A model generated the notes under the pieces. That model worked only from the letters and a program-made list of their open reading frames with translations, was not told where the DNA came from and did no database searches. The translations under genes were made by a program, and so were the position numbers. DNA of 64,000 nt from Cantharellus purpuraceus (taxonomy: Eukaryota; Basidiomycota; Agaricomycetes; Cantharellales; Hydnaceae), in contig JALBUN010000001.1 of the NCBI GenBank assembly GCA_025174535.1, positions 682,001-746,000 on the forward strand, read 5' to 3'. Shown in pieces: positions 1-11,225 of the stretch (the stretch's first letter is position 1; each line of letters opens with the position of its first letter).

Positions 1-1281
1 TCCATCAAGCATTTCTTCCACATTTGTTAGCGTCGCTTCTGCACCCTCCTCCTCGAGACCCGAAGCCCGCGTCGAGTCCGTAGCGGCCAACAACCGATCC
101 ACTGAAGCATGGTTAGAGGGGTCAAAGAAAGATATGCGTGCGTTTGGATCCTTGCGTGTAGACGATGCCTGAGAACCCGAGGGGTCTTGTCGTGCCTGTG
201 GTCCCTGAGCCTCTTTAGACTCTATGCGTGTAGTGCGTGAAGGCTGGGGCGGCGGCATACGTGGAAGTGGAGGAGAGTGCGCTTCAGAAGAGCGAGTTGA
301 CGTCGGGTTGCCTGCAGACGACGGTCGTAGAGTCCGCGAAGAATTACTCTGTTGGCGATCTGAAGTAGAGGAAGAACGAGGCGTCTCAAGCAGCGGGCGA
401 TTGCTCCGGTCTGTGGACAAGCGAGTGGTAGAAGGCATTTCGCTTACAGGCGCAGGGCTATTGGGAACATAAATAGACGGCATTGAAGGCGTAGAAGTAG
501 TCGACCGCAGCGAAGACAACGACTCGGGGCGCATGAAAGCAGACCTAGAAGAGGATGGTGGAGACACATGTCGTGTGGTCGTTGGCGGCATATGCGGTGC
601 TGTACGCGAACCTGTCACACCACTTGGCGAATTGCGACCCACAGGCAGATTCTCAAATTGTGTAGGGGTAGCAGCGCCACTCCTGTCTCCAGACAAATAT
701 GAGCCTGGACCTGTGGGTACATCATTAGCGCATTGAAGGAAACATGCATGGGGTAATATATTTGCCAGGGTCGGGTATGTTCACCAACATTAGTGGAAGC
801 CGACCACCAGTGAGCAGGCGAAATGTTCGAATAGTCGCTATTATGAATTCGTTCTGGTCACGGGATTCTTCTGTTTGCCACCGATAAGACCTTGTTAAAG
901 TGATGATAAAACAGCTAGGCTGTTCGAAATCGTGAGTGAACTTGAAATTTTCAAAGAGACTTGAGGACTCGCATCAACGACTTCTAAGCCACGTAGCTCG
1001 GAAAGTCTCCATGTCTTCCCTATTGAAAACGAATTGTTCGTGTTCATCTTGGATTTATGGATAAATCCTTCTCCAGCAGTGTTCTCTGTCTCGCGCTTAG
1101 CAAAAGTGAGACGGGCTAGTATGGAACACTCACGGGAGAGGAGAATATATCGAGGCTTCCTTCCACCTTCTTCATTTTCCTCCCAGATCTTAACATGAGA
1201 GACGTAAGTCTCTTGGGAAGTACCAGCGGCGCTGCGTTTAGCGAAGACAGAGGCAATAATTCTCTGCTTTACGGTGTCCAT
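1..1281 (-). CDS. SEC3: Exocyst subunit Sec3, N-terminal part (runs off the window start)
   Basis: Sec3 is the exocyst subunit that binds PI(4,5)P2 and marks sites of polarised exocytosis. From the ATG at 1281 the protein opens with MDTVKQRIIASVFAKR, then VSHVKIWEEN, GFIHKSKMNTNNSFSIGKTW and RSYRWQTEESRDQNEF, which is the Sec3 PIP2-binding (PH-like) domain. A Ser/Pro-rich linker follows and the last visible residues (ATLTNVEEMLDG) match the start of the conserved coiled-coil part, so most of the protein lies beyond base 1. Introns: 1133-1086; one with a GC donor just after codons for VVD, ending before PSCFII; and one ending near 716 whose donor I could not fix. The PIP2 domain plus the VEEMLDG block make the assignment firm. 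A broken copy of part of this gene lies at 3330-3980. Confidence 0.85.
330..1000. repeat. Direct repeat, copy 1 (partner 3330-3980)
   Basis: The stretch from roughly 405 to 995 matches 3400 to 3975 almost base for base in the same orientation, with weaker similarity extending to about 330/3330. This copy is inside SEC3 and keeps an open reading frame. Confidence 0.85.
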
Positions 1282-2200
1282 TGAGGGATGACCTGCGTCT
1301 CGATATTGCTGTGTAGTGTACCTGCCTGGCAAGTATAGAGTTGTCGCTGCAACTGCCCCAACAGCAGTTGGCACGCACACTCAAACAGTTGTGCAGGTGT
1401 TACGTAATATTACACCTGTCGAGGTGATTCGGAAAGCTTTACAATACCTAACAAATTCTTACGTATACCCTCTGTATCTTGGACGAGGATGAACATTGAC
1501 ACAAAATTCCTCTCTAGCCGGAATGCATGAGGCGGAAATAAGCAACTAATGGCCGATACATATTGCCGTCAAGATACCATAGTATCTGGAGCATCAGTGG
1601 AGCAAGAACTTATGGCTGTGGCTTTACCACTCAGCACAAATAACAATCCGATTTAATGCTGGCTACATTCAGCCCTATATGAAGTGGCTTCCACCACTTG
1701 CATCGATCATCGTTTATGCTTCCACTACCACTGATGAAACAGAACCCTGTCATCAGCGCTGGCCAATGAAGACAACTGGAGCAAGTAATCAGTGTGTCAG
1801 AGCTCAACACGCGACATCCTCACTACTTGCTAACTTTGCGCTCATACAGGTACACAAATTTAACATCAAAGCTTTTGCAGGACGCCGCCTACCTCTGTCT
1901 ATAGTCCTCAATATCGACTAGACACCTTACAACTGGCTGGTCATCAATATTTGGAACAGCCCGCTCTATCTGGAACGCCTGAAGGTCTAAGGAGCTCGTG
2001 ACTTTGCGGAAGACCCACGACGGTATGCAATGGTCAGAGACGTGCCTGAAGCATAGCTTTTTCAGAAGCTGCAGGGTACTGCTTTGCTATCATTAAATAT
2101 TAGGCACTAATGGGATAATGCAACCTTCGCAACAGCAGAAACTCATGGCGATCGATGGCCACCAGTAATTAGCTTAGTAATGACCGGCGAAGCAATACTT
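1282..2200. other. Intergenic, no gene seen
   Basis: About 0.9 kb upstream of SEC3 with moderate base composition and only short, unconserved open frames on both strands. It presumably holds the SEC3 promoter. I saw no TATA box, repeat or recognisable protein relic. Confidence 0.4.
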
Positions 2201-2279
2201 ATAATATCATTGCTTTCCCGTAGTCGTAGGGAACCCGCATGCCATGTGTAGCAAACGATGCCATGCCAAGTGAAACCGC

Positions 2280-2975
2280 CTAATCCATTCGGCAATCATC
2301 TCCTTCACATACAGCGAAAGGGCCTTGAGAAAGTCTGCCCATGATTTGGAGCGGTTTTTCCATCTCTTCCGGATGGCGTCTCCAGACGTATGGGACATGT
2401 ACAGTTAACACAGGCGCCTGGAGTGGACAGTCCCGCGATTTCAATGATGCCATTACAATGAAGACATAAACAACGAGATCGAGTGATTTGTCCCCATAGT
2501 GACACTTGCAATAGTCGGTTGAGACTGAATGTTTGCGGCCAGAGTGATGCCAAAGAACAATAGTGAAAGCTGCAGCAAAATTGGTAAGGTGGTGATAATG
2601 GAACTGAACTGCCAAGTATCCTGCCCGTCCAGCTTCTGCTGCCTCTGTTCGCACCACTCGTGTAAGGCGCCTTGTCCGAAGCGTAATGTTTTATAGTGCC
2701 CTAGCCGCTGTTTTCCTAATATTGCACCGAAAGCGCCAAGAAGACTTATAAACAGACTCAGGTACAAGTGTCTGGATCCAGATGTTTATAAAACTTAGGC
2801 CAGTGGAGTCAGGAAGTGAATGGTCCTGGTCCGGGAATTTGTTGATTAATATCTTTAAAAGCGTATTTGTCGCGTCGCTGGGGTTAGGTTCAGGCTGGAC
2901 TCTATGTTGATGATGAATGCAGAGCTGACAGCAGAAAGGAGTCCAGCCTAGAATATACGAGATTAGAGGGAACAA
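2280..2975 (-). pseudogene. DUF6535-type membrane protein relic, frameshifted
   Basis: Read on the minus strand, this stretch carries the landmarks of the basidiomycete DUF6535 family: PNPSDATNTLLKILINKFPD near 2870, then ISLLGAFGAILGKQRLGHYK near 2740, QQKLDGQDTWQF near 2620, PILLQLSLLFFGITLAANI near 2570 and IVMASLKSRDCPLQ near 2440. The last block is in a different frame from the TIASVTMG segment before it, with no convincing intron between, so the frame is broken inside the fourth membrane helix. The 5' end is also unclear. These proteins are predicted integral membrane proteins of unknown role, often in many copies in mushroom genomes. The relic lies between the two SEC3 copies. A sequencing indel instead of real decay cannot be excluded. 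Confidence 0.6.
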
Positions 2976-3329
2976 CGTGATACGCTTACAAATACTAGCA
3001 GCACATTCATGTCGCCATTCTGTTTGTCAAGAAATCTGTTGTCATCCACTCGTTTACAAGTGGACCAGAAACAAGAGGATACATCCTTTCCAATACAGGG
3101 AAAGATTTCTAAATCATGCATTGGGGACATCACTAAACGTGGGCTCTGACCTGGACAAAAGCTCATCGGTGAGGTTCTTCAAACTTCAGATCAGGAAGGG
3201 CGCACTTACTGATTCGGTTTGTTCTTGGATTCTGCAGTGTTCGATGGGTCGCTCGCACGCATATTAGGTTTTGTTTTGCATGAGCCTGAGTGAGCAGAAT
3301 TTGCGATGACAGAGAAATTGCAATAGTGA

Positions 3330-3980
3330 AATCACAAAGAACTGCACTGTTGGAATTTGAGTAGAGAAAGAAAAAGACGTGTCTCAATAAGAAAGAGGTT
3401 GCCCTGATCTGTGGACAAGCGAGTGGTAGAAGGCATTTCGCTTACAGGCGCAGGGCTATTGGGAACATAAATAGACGGCATTGAAGGCGTAGAAGTAGTC
3501 GACCGCAGCGAAGACAACGACTCGGGGCGCATGAAAGCAGACCTAGAAGAGGATGGTGAAGACACATGTCATGTGGTCATTGACGGCATTTGTGGTGTTG
3601 TACGCGAACCTGTCACACTACTTTGCACGGGCAGATTCTCAGATTATGTAGGAGTAGCGGCGCCACTCCTGTCTCCAGACAAATATGAGCCTGGACCTGT
3701 GGGTACATCATTAGCGCATTGAAGGAAACATGCATGGGGTAATATATATTAGCCAGGGTCGGGTAGGTTCACCAACACTAGTGGAAGCCGACCACCAGTG
3801 AGCAGGCGAAATGTTCGAATAGTCGCTATTATGAATTCGTTCTGGTCACGAGGTTCTTCGGTTTGCCACCGATAAGACCTTGTTGAAGTGACGATAAAAC
3901 AGCTAGACTTTGAAACCGTGAGTGAGCTTAGATATCTGAAAGAACAGATGCACCCACGTCTACAACTTCTAAGGGACTGC
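3330..3980 (-). pseudogene. Decayed partial duplicate of the SEC3 5' region
   Basis: This segment is a direct repeat of about 330-1000. On the minus strand it again encodes the end of the Sec3 PIP2-binding domain (RSYRWQTEEPRDQNEF, IRTFRLLTGGRLPL) and the start of the Ser/Pro linker (SSRSAFMRPESLSSLRS, PSIYVPNSPAPVSEMP). The first exon with the initiator is absent. In the linker frame two codons have become stops: CAA to TAA and CGA to TGA, both C-to-T changes on the coding strand, and about a dozen bases are missing near 3627. Past about 3400 towards lower coordinates the similarity fades out. It cannot make a Sec3 protein and is best read as a duplicated, mutationally decayed fragment. Confidence 0.85.
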
Positions 3981-5180
3981 ATCAGTGTTAGAAAGTGTCC
4001 ATGAGGAATGCTGTGCTTTGACCTTCTCCATAACAGCCGAACAACAGGGGGATGTGGGTATTTGGATGACTATGATATTGGAAGTACCCGGGACGAGGTA
4101 TGGCTGGTAGATAGTAATTAAACAATGAATGCATCTGTCAGAAAAAACCAGCGGCTTACTTATCTGATGCAACATTACTTTCAAGCACATCGTCATTCAA
4201 ATTAGGATTGGGAGGCAAGATGAAATCACTAAAGATAGAACAAAATACAAGTGTTAGAGAGATCATAATGTACAATATAACCATCAACCTACGACACTGA
4301 ACGACATCTGAGGAAGTTGATGGAGAGAAGGTTGCGTGGGACGGTCGCCCCAACGAATCGGTGTTACTGTAATTGCTGTCTCCGAGTCGACTCTCCAGGA
4401 TTGGGGATAATTGATTATTTTGTCATGGAACGTAGTTTATCAATGGCGAGGCTTCTTGTAACAATACTAATCACAGACAACAGCATAACCCCAGCGTTAC
4501 CGTAATACCAGTGTTATGTAACCTCTGATGATCAAATTGTCAGTGATGAATCTGATGATTCGCAAGGAGAAAATGAGAGGCCAGAGTGCGCACTAAGTAT
4601 ACCAGTCTCCAGTAGTTAGAAAACGGGCGATGGCAGTAGACTTAAATTTGAACTGGAAATCAACCGCCGCGTTATGCAGCGGGATGAGCCTCAGGCTAAT
4701 GTGCCATTGATATTTGCGCGCTACATTACGATGCACCCTTTACTACCCGGTCAATGTGCAGTTTCAAAAGATTACAAGGGGCTCTAAGGTTATTTTTCCA
4801 AGTTGGAATCTCTTGATTGGAGCGTTCCGTACTCAACCGCGCCTGACTCGGAGACTGTCAGGTATGATTCTGAGTTTCTGGTCCTCTGGATGTCCATTAT
4901 GATGCATGATGGATGCCCGTGAGATGTGCCGGGCACCTCGTGTAGTGATTATGCTTGATGGAATTACTGTAGTGTACGGCAAGTTGGCAATCGACGTGGT
5001 CAGACATTTGATCCTAAAAAGTCACTGAGGTACAACCTGATCATATCTAGAATCGTAGTCCCCAGCTATACATACACGTTTGTGAGTGAATGATTTAGTA
5101 AGCTGTTCTCGCATTGCTTCAAAATAGAAGTACAAATGAGATTCCGCTCAAAGTGTCAAGCACAATAATTGTTTCCGAGA
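3981..5180. other. Gene-poor stretch with short hydrophobic minus-strand fragments
   Basis: No complete gene is supported. Minus-strand frames near 4230-4350 contain a short hydrophobic run (MVILYIMISLTLVFCSIF) and near 4440 a fragment reading LAIDKLRSMTK, which could be remnants of another membrane-protein gene. Stops interrupt every frame and no family could be named. Confidence 0.35.
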
Positions 5181-5185
5181 CAGTG

Positions 5186-7345
5186 AGTTATACGGATTCT
5201 TTTTCCACCAATACACCATTCATGGTTTCTCCCCAAGGTGTGTTTTTGTTAACGAGTGTAGTAGCCGAACTGGGCTCACTGTCGTCATTCTGTGGAGATA
5301 TCGTTACTGGCCGTGAAAATTCCAGGTCAGTGACCTCGAGGCTGGGGCCATATGGTCTCATCTCTAGAGTGCTTATGGTTTGGATGCTGGTAGCATTCGG
5401 GTGCAGAAGTCGTTCACGGATATTGAGAAATAGTCTCGAACCGGTCATGCATGGTACTCTGATCATAAGGTTTGGAATCTGTTAACAGAATGACAGTGGG
5501 CAAGGAAGAGCTCTCACGCGACAAAAAACCTGAGGTCGTAAGCAGTCCCTTGAATGTCACATACACCTCGAACCATAAAGCCACTTACCCAGCTCCGAGT
5601 GACGCAAGAGTGACACGTGCCAATTGAAAGACTAGTAAATTGATAACCAAGACGCCTGGTATGATATTAGCCCTCCGGTTCACTCATATTTTGACCGTGC
5701 CTCACCGAAAACACTGTAGGAATAAAGTTGGTCACTGGATATATCACAGAATTGGAGATGAATTGATGTGGTGACGTACGCTATGAAATTCAGAATACCA
5801 TCCCTAAGAAGTAATGTGACCATGGGTAGTTTTTGTGAGCCTGTATCCCTCATTGTCTGGAGGGTTTTATAGACAGTGAGAACCATGAGCACTGATGTCT
5901 GAAAGAGTCGCGGTCAGATGCGTACAATAATTAGTACGGCTGCATTAAATTGACGTACAGTGATCGCAGGGGCTATAAGTACGCTGAAGAAATAGGATGG
6001 GACTATGATATTGAATTTAAATTGAGAACTGAGGAAGATCTTGGGAGCCTTACTTTCTCCATAACATCCGAAAAGGAAAGGACTAAACGTTGGATAAGCT
6101 TATAAAGGGAAATAATCTCGTGGATCATACCCGGGACGTTTCAAGACTTCGTAGAAGCAATGGACGTGTTGTTAACAGAGGGAAGGCACGAGACAGAAAC
6201 GAGCGCTCACGTGTGTGGTGGAACAATGCTTTCACACATATAACGGTTCTAGAAGGACATGTAAGTGAGTGTATGTTAGTGAAAGATGACATAATCGCAT
6301 ACACAGTGGTGATGCTACCTATAGAAATTCAAAAAGAGACATGAATATCTTACTAGACATCGAAGTAGTCGGAGCTGACGTACAAAAATAGAGAACTCCC
6401 AAGCTAGAAAGGATCATGAACGAACGATTGTAAAGAAGCCAAACCCTCTGTTAATATTCAAAATTTAGATCTTACACTAGAACCACAAACCACGCACCAA
6501 AGCTAGAGTGACTTCCACGAGCCACAGGACTCCATTTGAGCTTCCTGTCTGAATGAGAGGGTCGTGAAGGTCAGAGAAACGACAAGGATGGCGTCGACAT
6601 ACTTGGAAACGAGTGGCGAACAAGCAACTTTGCAGGAACTGAGTGTACATTCCCAGGTACCGTTGTTTTGCAGGACTCACAACTGTGCAGAGGCAAAAGT
6701 GTCAGAACAATGCACAACATTTGGCGAGAAAGCGCGGGACTCACCTCTTTACCGGCGGTGTTGTTGAGGTACACTGCGCAAGCATTAAAATAGTCTGCGC
6801 AATCGTCGACAAACCACGAACCTGCCGTGTTGAAAATATGGGAAAATAGTCCGAAATAACGCGTCTTGGGAAGGTGAAATAAGTCTCTTCAAATGCTGGG
6901 CCGTAACAGATACATACTACGAGCTATCAACTTTACCGCATCAACGAAACTATGTCACAACGTAAACAAGGCCTAATCACGTACAAAGAGAACTTTTCCC
7001 CATGTAAGGCGTCTCTTCCAGACGAGATCCACCTGAATAGAGACCCTCATCTTTAAAACGTACGTTGCACTGATATAGCATGCAACCCACCTCCTGAGCG
7101 AATGTTAGGGCGTAGTCGAACCTGGGACATTGTTAGATCAGCTTGCCACTGCTCATCCGCGTCCAGCTCACAAAAGAAGGGCCATGGACGCCACTGCATG
7201 AAGAGTATTAGGGTGGCTCCTCTATCATGACAACACCTTAAAAGCGACAATACTCACTTGCCGCATAACTGGTGACCCTCGCGTCGCGAACGAGGTCGAG
7301 CAGCTCTTCAACCTGGGCAGCGTGCCCTGCCTCAGAGGCGTTCAT
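5186..7345 (-). CDS. DUF6533-like multi-pass membrane protein (tentative model)
   Basis: A series of minus-strand exon-like blocks, in order, resembles the basidiomycete DUF6533 seven-helix proteins: MNASEAGHAAQVEELLDLVR and VTSYAA from the ATG at 7345; a weak block ATLILFMQWRPW near 7200; NGVLWLVEVTLAL (6530-6485), bounded by CAG and GTGCGT; RVWLLYNRSFMILSSLGVLY (about 6450-6395); SVLMVLTVYKTLQTMRD and VTLLLRDGILNF (5890-5780); LLVFQLARVTLASLGAG (about 5640); then MTGSRLFLNIRERLLHPN and a polar tail ending at 5188. Hydrophobic segments alternate with short loops as expected. Function of the family is unknown. Several splice junctions between blocks are unresolved, and the second helix is poorly conserved, so this could be a decaying gene. 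Confidence 0.5.
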
Positions 7346-7933
7346 CGTCCTTGAACGGAGGTGGTGGTCACTCTTAGACTGGCGGGTAAGTGGTAGCTCT
7401 CACTATATTCTATTCTACTTCTGTCACATAGAATGGGCACGCGGGTACTACCCGAGTTAACTTCATGTCTACCTAGAACCTCAATTCCATGCGGTGCCCA
7501 GTTACATAAAGAAAACTCACTTTCAGATGCCATTTAGAATTCATTCTGAGCAAGCAAACTCCGTCTCTCACGGTGATTGCGTATAGCCGCGTGGCACCCT
7601 TGGCAACTTGTGTTTTGTTTCACCTAGTTAGGCCCAGCGCCAAAGAACACTTGTCCTTTTGTATGCTAATTCAGGAATAGTGGCATAGCCACGCATAATT
7701 TCGAGGATTGGAGTAATTGGAAGCAGAACTTAGAAACCAATACCAACAACTGTCAAATCAGGCTGACCCTGAGGATTTCCCTCTGTAAATGTCACTTCTG
7801 GGTGTGATAGGTACACTGGTGCGAGATATATAAAGTGAAATACTCTGACGGCACGATAATCACAGTTAGCTCAAGTATATGTAATGGCGTATACTCAGAC
7901 AGGAAACTCACACAGTAAGGGTGCATATTATTT
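7346..7933. other. Intergenic, no gene seen
   Basis: Stretch between the DUF6533-like gene start and the 3' end of the BCKDH E1-alpha gene. Only short frames without conserved blocks are present. It should contain the promoter of the former and the 3' untranslated region of the latter. Confidence 0.4.
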
Positions 7934-9703
7934 TTAACCTTTAATAAGCTCTTCGCCTTTCCCTCTAAACTTCTCTAGCTCATGGCGCCATGGCTCCCAA
8001 TCTTTGCCATACTTTCGGAGCAATCCTGCAAGCTCTTCTCTCTGCTCCTTCTGAATAATCATTGCCACGTGAGCCTGGGTATTCAGTAACTCTCGGACAA
8101 TGACTCACCAGATTCCAAGGCTCCTCCCCCCCATAAACATCCCCAAAAAGCTCCTTTAGCTCCCAGCGCTTCATAACCTCCGCCCGCTTAAACGTTTCCA
8201 ACACCTCCCGCTTTTGCCTAACCTTCAGCGCTTCCTCCTCCTCCGCATTCCACCACCCTCGAGACTCGAGGAACAGGCGCAACCGCGACAAGGGGTTATC
8301 AATGCGTTTGCGATCTTCTACCTCTTGTCGCGCCCGGTAGGCGAACGAATCGTCTGATGTGGAATGGTGCCCAACCCTGCACAGACGTGAGTTGATGTCC
8401 AATAATATTCTGATCAACAGAGATTTTTGCACCTGTACGTCATGGATTCGACCAGCACCGCGCGTCCCTGCTCTAAGCATCTTCTTCGAGCTTCCTTGAC
8501 AGCGGCAAGGACCGCCAGCACATCATTCCCATCTACGCGCAATGTGTCGATTCCATAACCAGGGCCACGAGCAGCAATCCCATCTCCATGGTATTGCTCT
8601 TGCGCCGGTGTAGAGATAGCAAAGCCATTCTACGAAATGATTTTGAAGACCATATGTAGCTGTATGCAAGCTTATAAACACTCACATTGCGAACGAAGAA
8701 TAATGTCGGAGAAGGAATTGTTGAGGCGAAGAGAAGACCAGCATGGAAATCGCCCTCCGAAGCCGCACCTATAGAGATGATGTACAATCCTTTGATCAAT
8801 CTCACGGTACTCATATCGTTGTGATATGCACCTTCGCCGAAATAGCATACCGCGCAATTCTTGCCTCTCCGTACAGGGTCACGCTTTAAAGCATACCCTA
8901 CGCCAGCAGCCTGAGGTATCTGGGTCGCCAACGGCGACGAAATCGTATGAAAATGCAACTCTGGAGATCCAAAATGCACAGGCATCTGCCGTCCTTTCGT
9001 TGCATGATCGTTGTAGTTACCGAGGCACTGACCCATGACCGCATCCAGCGAGAAGCCTCGCCACAACAGTACGCCCATCTCTCGATATTGACCTAAAACT
9101 TCGTCTTGCGGGACTAACGCGGCAGCTGACCCTACGACAGTAGCTTCCTCGCCATGCTGTGCAACGATAATAATAGGTGGGCATTCTCGCAAAATGTAAA
9201 AACAAGCCCTCGTACTGTGGTCATCTAGAATAATCGTTTTTAAAATTTACGCATGGGGAGATAAGGTACATACCCAAAAGCTTATTTTGCCCTGTCGCTG
9301 GACGTTGTAAAGTACATTATCTACCGCGGGTAGCAAGTTCATTGTTTCGTATCTTCATCCAAACTGTTTCACTAAAGGAAGCTAGTTATATTCCGAGAGG
9401 GCACATACAGCCGTCTTCCAAATGTCTCGTCGAGCTACTCCACAGGTAGTAACAGGGTTCGTGAACAGCCTAACAACTGTTAGAATCCAACCCACTTACA
9501 TCAGGCTCCTGCGCACCCTCTAGGAGCTTGCCTGCGCCGTCGAGAACACGGAAAGTGGGGATTTTGGACCCATCCTCTGTAACACTGTTCACAAAGCTAA
9601 GCTGAGTCGTAATAGGCAAGCGCGAATTGGAGAGATGTCCATGCGAAGTTGCAGATGCTAAAGGACGTGATGTAGACAACGAACGACGGAGGAACAGGCT
9701 CAT
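7934..9703 (-). CDS. BCKDHA: 2-oxoisovalerate (branched-chain keto acid) dehydrogenase E1 alpha, mitochondrial
   Basis: E1-alpha of the mitochondrial BCKDH complex binds thiamine diphosphate and decarboxylates the keto acids of Leu, Ile and Val. Nine exons fit: 9703-9500, 9433-9408, 9352-9274, 9224-9216, 9156-8832, 8768-8686, 8629-8433, 8376-8109, 8050-7934, summing to 1308 nt (435 aa). The N-terminus [16 protein letters not shown] is a typical mitochondrial presequence. Conserved blocks follow: [43 protein letters not shown], then the ThDP/Mg motif split by an intron ([11 protein letters not shown] ... RN-NGFAIST), and [12 protein letters not shown], the phosphorylation-loop region of E1-alpha. 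Exons 2 and 4 are very small (26 and 9 nt) but needed to complete [13 protein letters not shown] and MTT-HGEEAT. The E1-beta and E2 partners are not in the window; lipoyl synthase at 34.1 kb makes the E2 cofactor. Confidence 0.95.
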
Positions 9704-10196
9704 TGAGAAACACAGACTAATGTAAGCAATTTGCTGGTCAGTCCGGTCAGTGGTGGAGTGGCACGTGATTGACGTAAGATCCGTACGTTGCAGCTTGACC
9801 ATCAGTTTCTCACATCCGCACTCGATAGGTACTTAAGTCTCATTTCACCTCGTCACATCCGCACATCGAGTTGCTTCATCTTCGCACCCCTCATCATACT
9901 TTTTTTTCGTTGTTCCAGTACTTCTGTATTCGCTTTCTCCGGCTTGAGCATGGCCCAGGTTCTTGTCCGGCTGAGCAAGAAAGTGGTGGCGACTGTATCA
10001 ATATATCCGCTTTGCCCATCACGCACGAGCGAGAGAACGTTAGGAATTGTACAATTTCATTATTTGCAGGATATCAATACATGTTATTAGAGCAAAAAGA
10101 TAGTCCGAAATGTACATGACCCCCCTCTCTGAAGGCTCCTTAGTCAGTTGGAATTGACAGACTAGAGTAAAACGCAACGATTCAAACACCCCAGTG
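9704..10196. other. Intergenic between two minus-strand genes
   Basis: About 0.5 kb upstream of the E1-alpha start and downstream of an RNase III-like gene. No conserved coding block on either strand. A run of T near 9900 and CT-rich stretches are visible, but no clear TATA box. Confidence 0.4.
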
Positions 10197-11225
10197 CTAC
10201 CCAGTCATGGAGAGGTTCATGGCATAAGATGCCTGTTTTGCAGCTTCTTCTTTAGCAAGCTGCTTCGTCGTAGCAGCGCCAATACCCATTTCTGTCCCGT
10301 TTACTGGACTCACGCCGATCAGAATGGTTGGCAACACAGGGTCAGTCTTCGCGCGATGCTTACCTACGCATTTTACGACCCAGCGCGGTGCATGTTGGAG
10401 CCCCTTTTGCTCAGCAGGATACTGTACATCCATCCTACGCTGGGTGGTGATCTCGTTGAACCGCGGCAAATACATTACTTTGCTATTAGAGGGCGCAGGC
10501 GATGGCATCCCACCGAGAAGGTCATCAGTCGACATGTTCCTAACTGAGGACATCGAACCTGTACGGCTTCTAGGAGGGTACGGACTACTGAACTGTTGTA
10601 TTGTCGGCGGCGGCGGCGGCGGCTGCATTGGAAATGGGTAGGTTGGTTGTGGTGGCGACTGCTGCTGCGATGGAAAATATGACGGTATTTTCCCTTCAAA
10701 AATAGTGCGTTCCTGAGGGGACATGACCAGGCGATATACCCAAGCATTCACGGTCAGAGGACCAGTCGCTTGTGAAAAAACACCTCCAATATAGGCATGG
10801 AATATTTCACGAGCACCCTGAGGCGAATTCACCTCATCACTAGCGCTCGAATTATATCGCAACTTGTCGCGAAAACGATAATAATTGGTCCACGTTTCAT
10901 AAGTCTGGTCCGTTAACAGGGTCGCCATTTTGTCCTAGTGATGGGAGTCGGTTGTGTGAATGAACGCACACAAAGTGAGAGTCCACACCTCTATTTCCTT
11001 TCTCCCAAACTGAGGGTGGCGGAGGAAAATGTAATGTATAATGCCAGCTTCAAGGACCTTTTCTCCTAACACTGTATATCTCTCGTTGTCTCCACTGCCG
11101 CCTTCTTGTCGTAAAGACCGATGGGTGAAAACTTCGAGGAGGAGCTCTCCTTGGAGCTCTGGAGCCGGTGGATACCGTGGTTCAGACTTGGTCATTAGTC
11201 GGGCAGAAGACATTGGTAAAGCCAT
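10197..11225 (-). CDS. RNase III-like protein with dsRNA-binding domain (paralogue A, catalytic residues altered)
   Basis: Two exons, 11225-10989 and 10934-10197, give 324 aa. Residues 35-150 resemble an RNase III domain: FTHRSLRQEG, then NERYTVLGEKVLEAGI in place of the signature NERLEFLGDxVL, and REIFHAYIGGVF in place of DTVEALIGGVF. A proline/glutamine-rich linker follows (FPSQQQSPPQPTYPFPM) and the C-terminus is a double-stranded RNA-binding domain (PRWVVKCV, NGTEMGIGAATTKQLAKEEA). Compared with bacterial RNase III the residues corresponding to D45, D114 and E117 are E, E and H, so cleavage is doubtful. Fungal mitoribosomal proteins mL44 and mL57 are non-catalytic RNase III relatives, so a structural or RNA-binding role is possible. 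The neighbour at 11971-13001 has the same architecture. The first ATG in frame is 11225; 11213 is an alternative. Confidence 0.7.

Noticed and set aside
1..7400. A transposon explaining the SEC3 repeat
   Set aside because: No reverse transcriptase, transposase, terminal inverted repeats or target-site duplications were visible around either copy.
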